From assembly GCF_037975245.1 (NCBI RefSeq), contig NC_092579.1, positions 26,525,666 to 26,585,665 on the forward strand: a stretch of 60,000 bases of DNA. Reading direction: 5' to 3'. The notes beneath the pieces were generated by a model that was given only the letters and a program-made list of their open reading frames with translations, did no database searches and was not told the DNA's origin. Made by a program: the position numbers and the translations under genes. This stretch comes from Apostichopus japonicus. Lineage: Eukaryota > Echinodermata > Holothuroidea > Aspidochirotida > Stichopodidae. Positions 59,831 to 60,000 of this stretch are shown here, one piece after another (the stretch's first letter is position 1; every line of letters starts with the position of its first letter).

Positions 59831-60000
59831 CAGGGGCGTATCCAGGGGGGCGCAACAGGCGCGCGCCCCCCCCCTATTGGCCGTCACCAAGAAAAAAAAA
59901 AGTTTAGCAAAAAAAAAAGAAAAAAAAAAAAATTGATGACGACCTTTATGTGAGATGTCGGTGATCGCTCAACCCCCCCCCCCCTCCCGTATGCTTTATT
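59831..60000. mobile_element. hAT-like element, family 3, left end (cut by window)
   Basis: Begins CAGGGGCGTATCCAGG and continues almost identically to 42597-42760 through 'cgcaacaggcgcgcgcc', 'ctattggccgtcacca', the A-rich tract, 'ttgatgacgacctttatgtg' and the C-run. Differences are mainly in homopolymer lengths. The right end lies outside the window. Confidence 0.85.

Overview
The window looks like nuclear DNA of an animal, most likely a marine invertebrate and perhaps an echinoderm such as a sea cucumber. That assignment is inference from texture: AT-rich sequence, long (TA)n tracts, many hAT-like miniature transposons with G/C tracts next to their ends, tRNA-derived SINEs, and almost no open reading frames that are not built from simple repeats. 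No bacterial-style operons, rRNA genes or CRISPR arrays were seen. The only tRNA-like sequences are SINE heads.

Coding content is small. The best gene is on the minus strand at 54998-55657. It is an intronless 219-codon frame for a protein with a disordered Ser/Thr-rich N-terminus, two closely spaced membrane helices and a Cys-rich juxtamembrane motif; I do not recognise the family. Two weaker exon candidates are a minus-strand terminal exon at 23681-23909 (TACTAAC branch point, acceptor, stop, AATAAA) and a 51-nt plus-strand exon at 59465-59515 with a strong GTAAGT donor. Retroelement remains include a LINE reverse-transcriptase C-terminal piece (14828-15028, minus) and a possible Ty3/gypsy protease end (10995-11126, minus).

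The rest is mobile and repetitive DNA. hAT-like non-autonomous elements lie at 5487-5768, 7317-7681, 16312-16631, 42597-43935, 43954-44244, 51808-52141, 56725-57093 and 59831 to the window end. Five have full or near-full 8-bp target duplications, one has a 6/8 duplication, one has none, and one runs off the window. Three SINE families are present. One has two apparently identical copies (26812-27058 and 46102-46349), each carrying a near-complete tRNA cloverleaf. Tandem arrays include units of about 110 bp (2508-3250), 54 bp (12680-13165), 17 bp (15075-15142), 95 bp (21063-21720), 42 bp (51617-51780) and 172 bp (58943-59347), plus a 1.35-kb GATGT/GGATGT satellite (33645-35000).

Three large palindromes stand out: a perfect 102-bp palindrome (30235-30336) that doubles a tRNA A-box, a 475-bp TA-cored palindrome (11634-12108), and a fold-back of about 200 bp with 26-bp perfect inner arms (57243-57440). 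I found no clear new multi-gene system. The most promising items are the unrecognised two-helix gene and the palindromic or fold-back elements.
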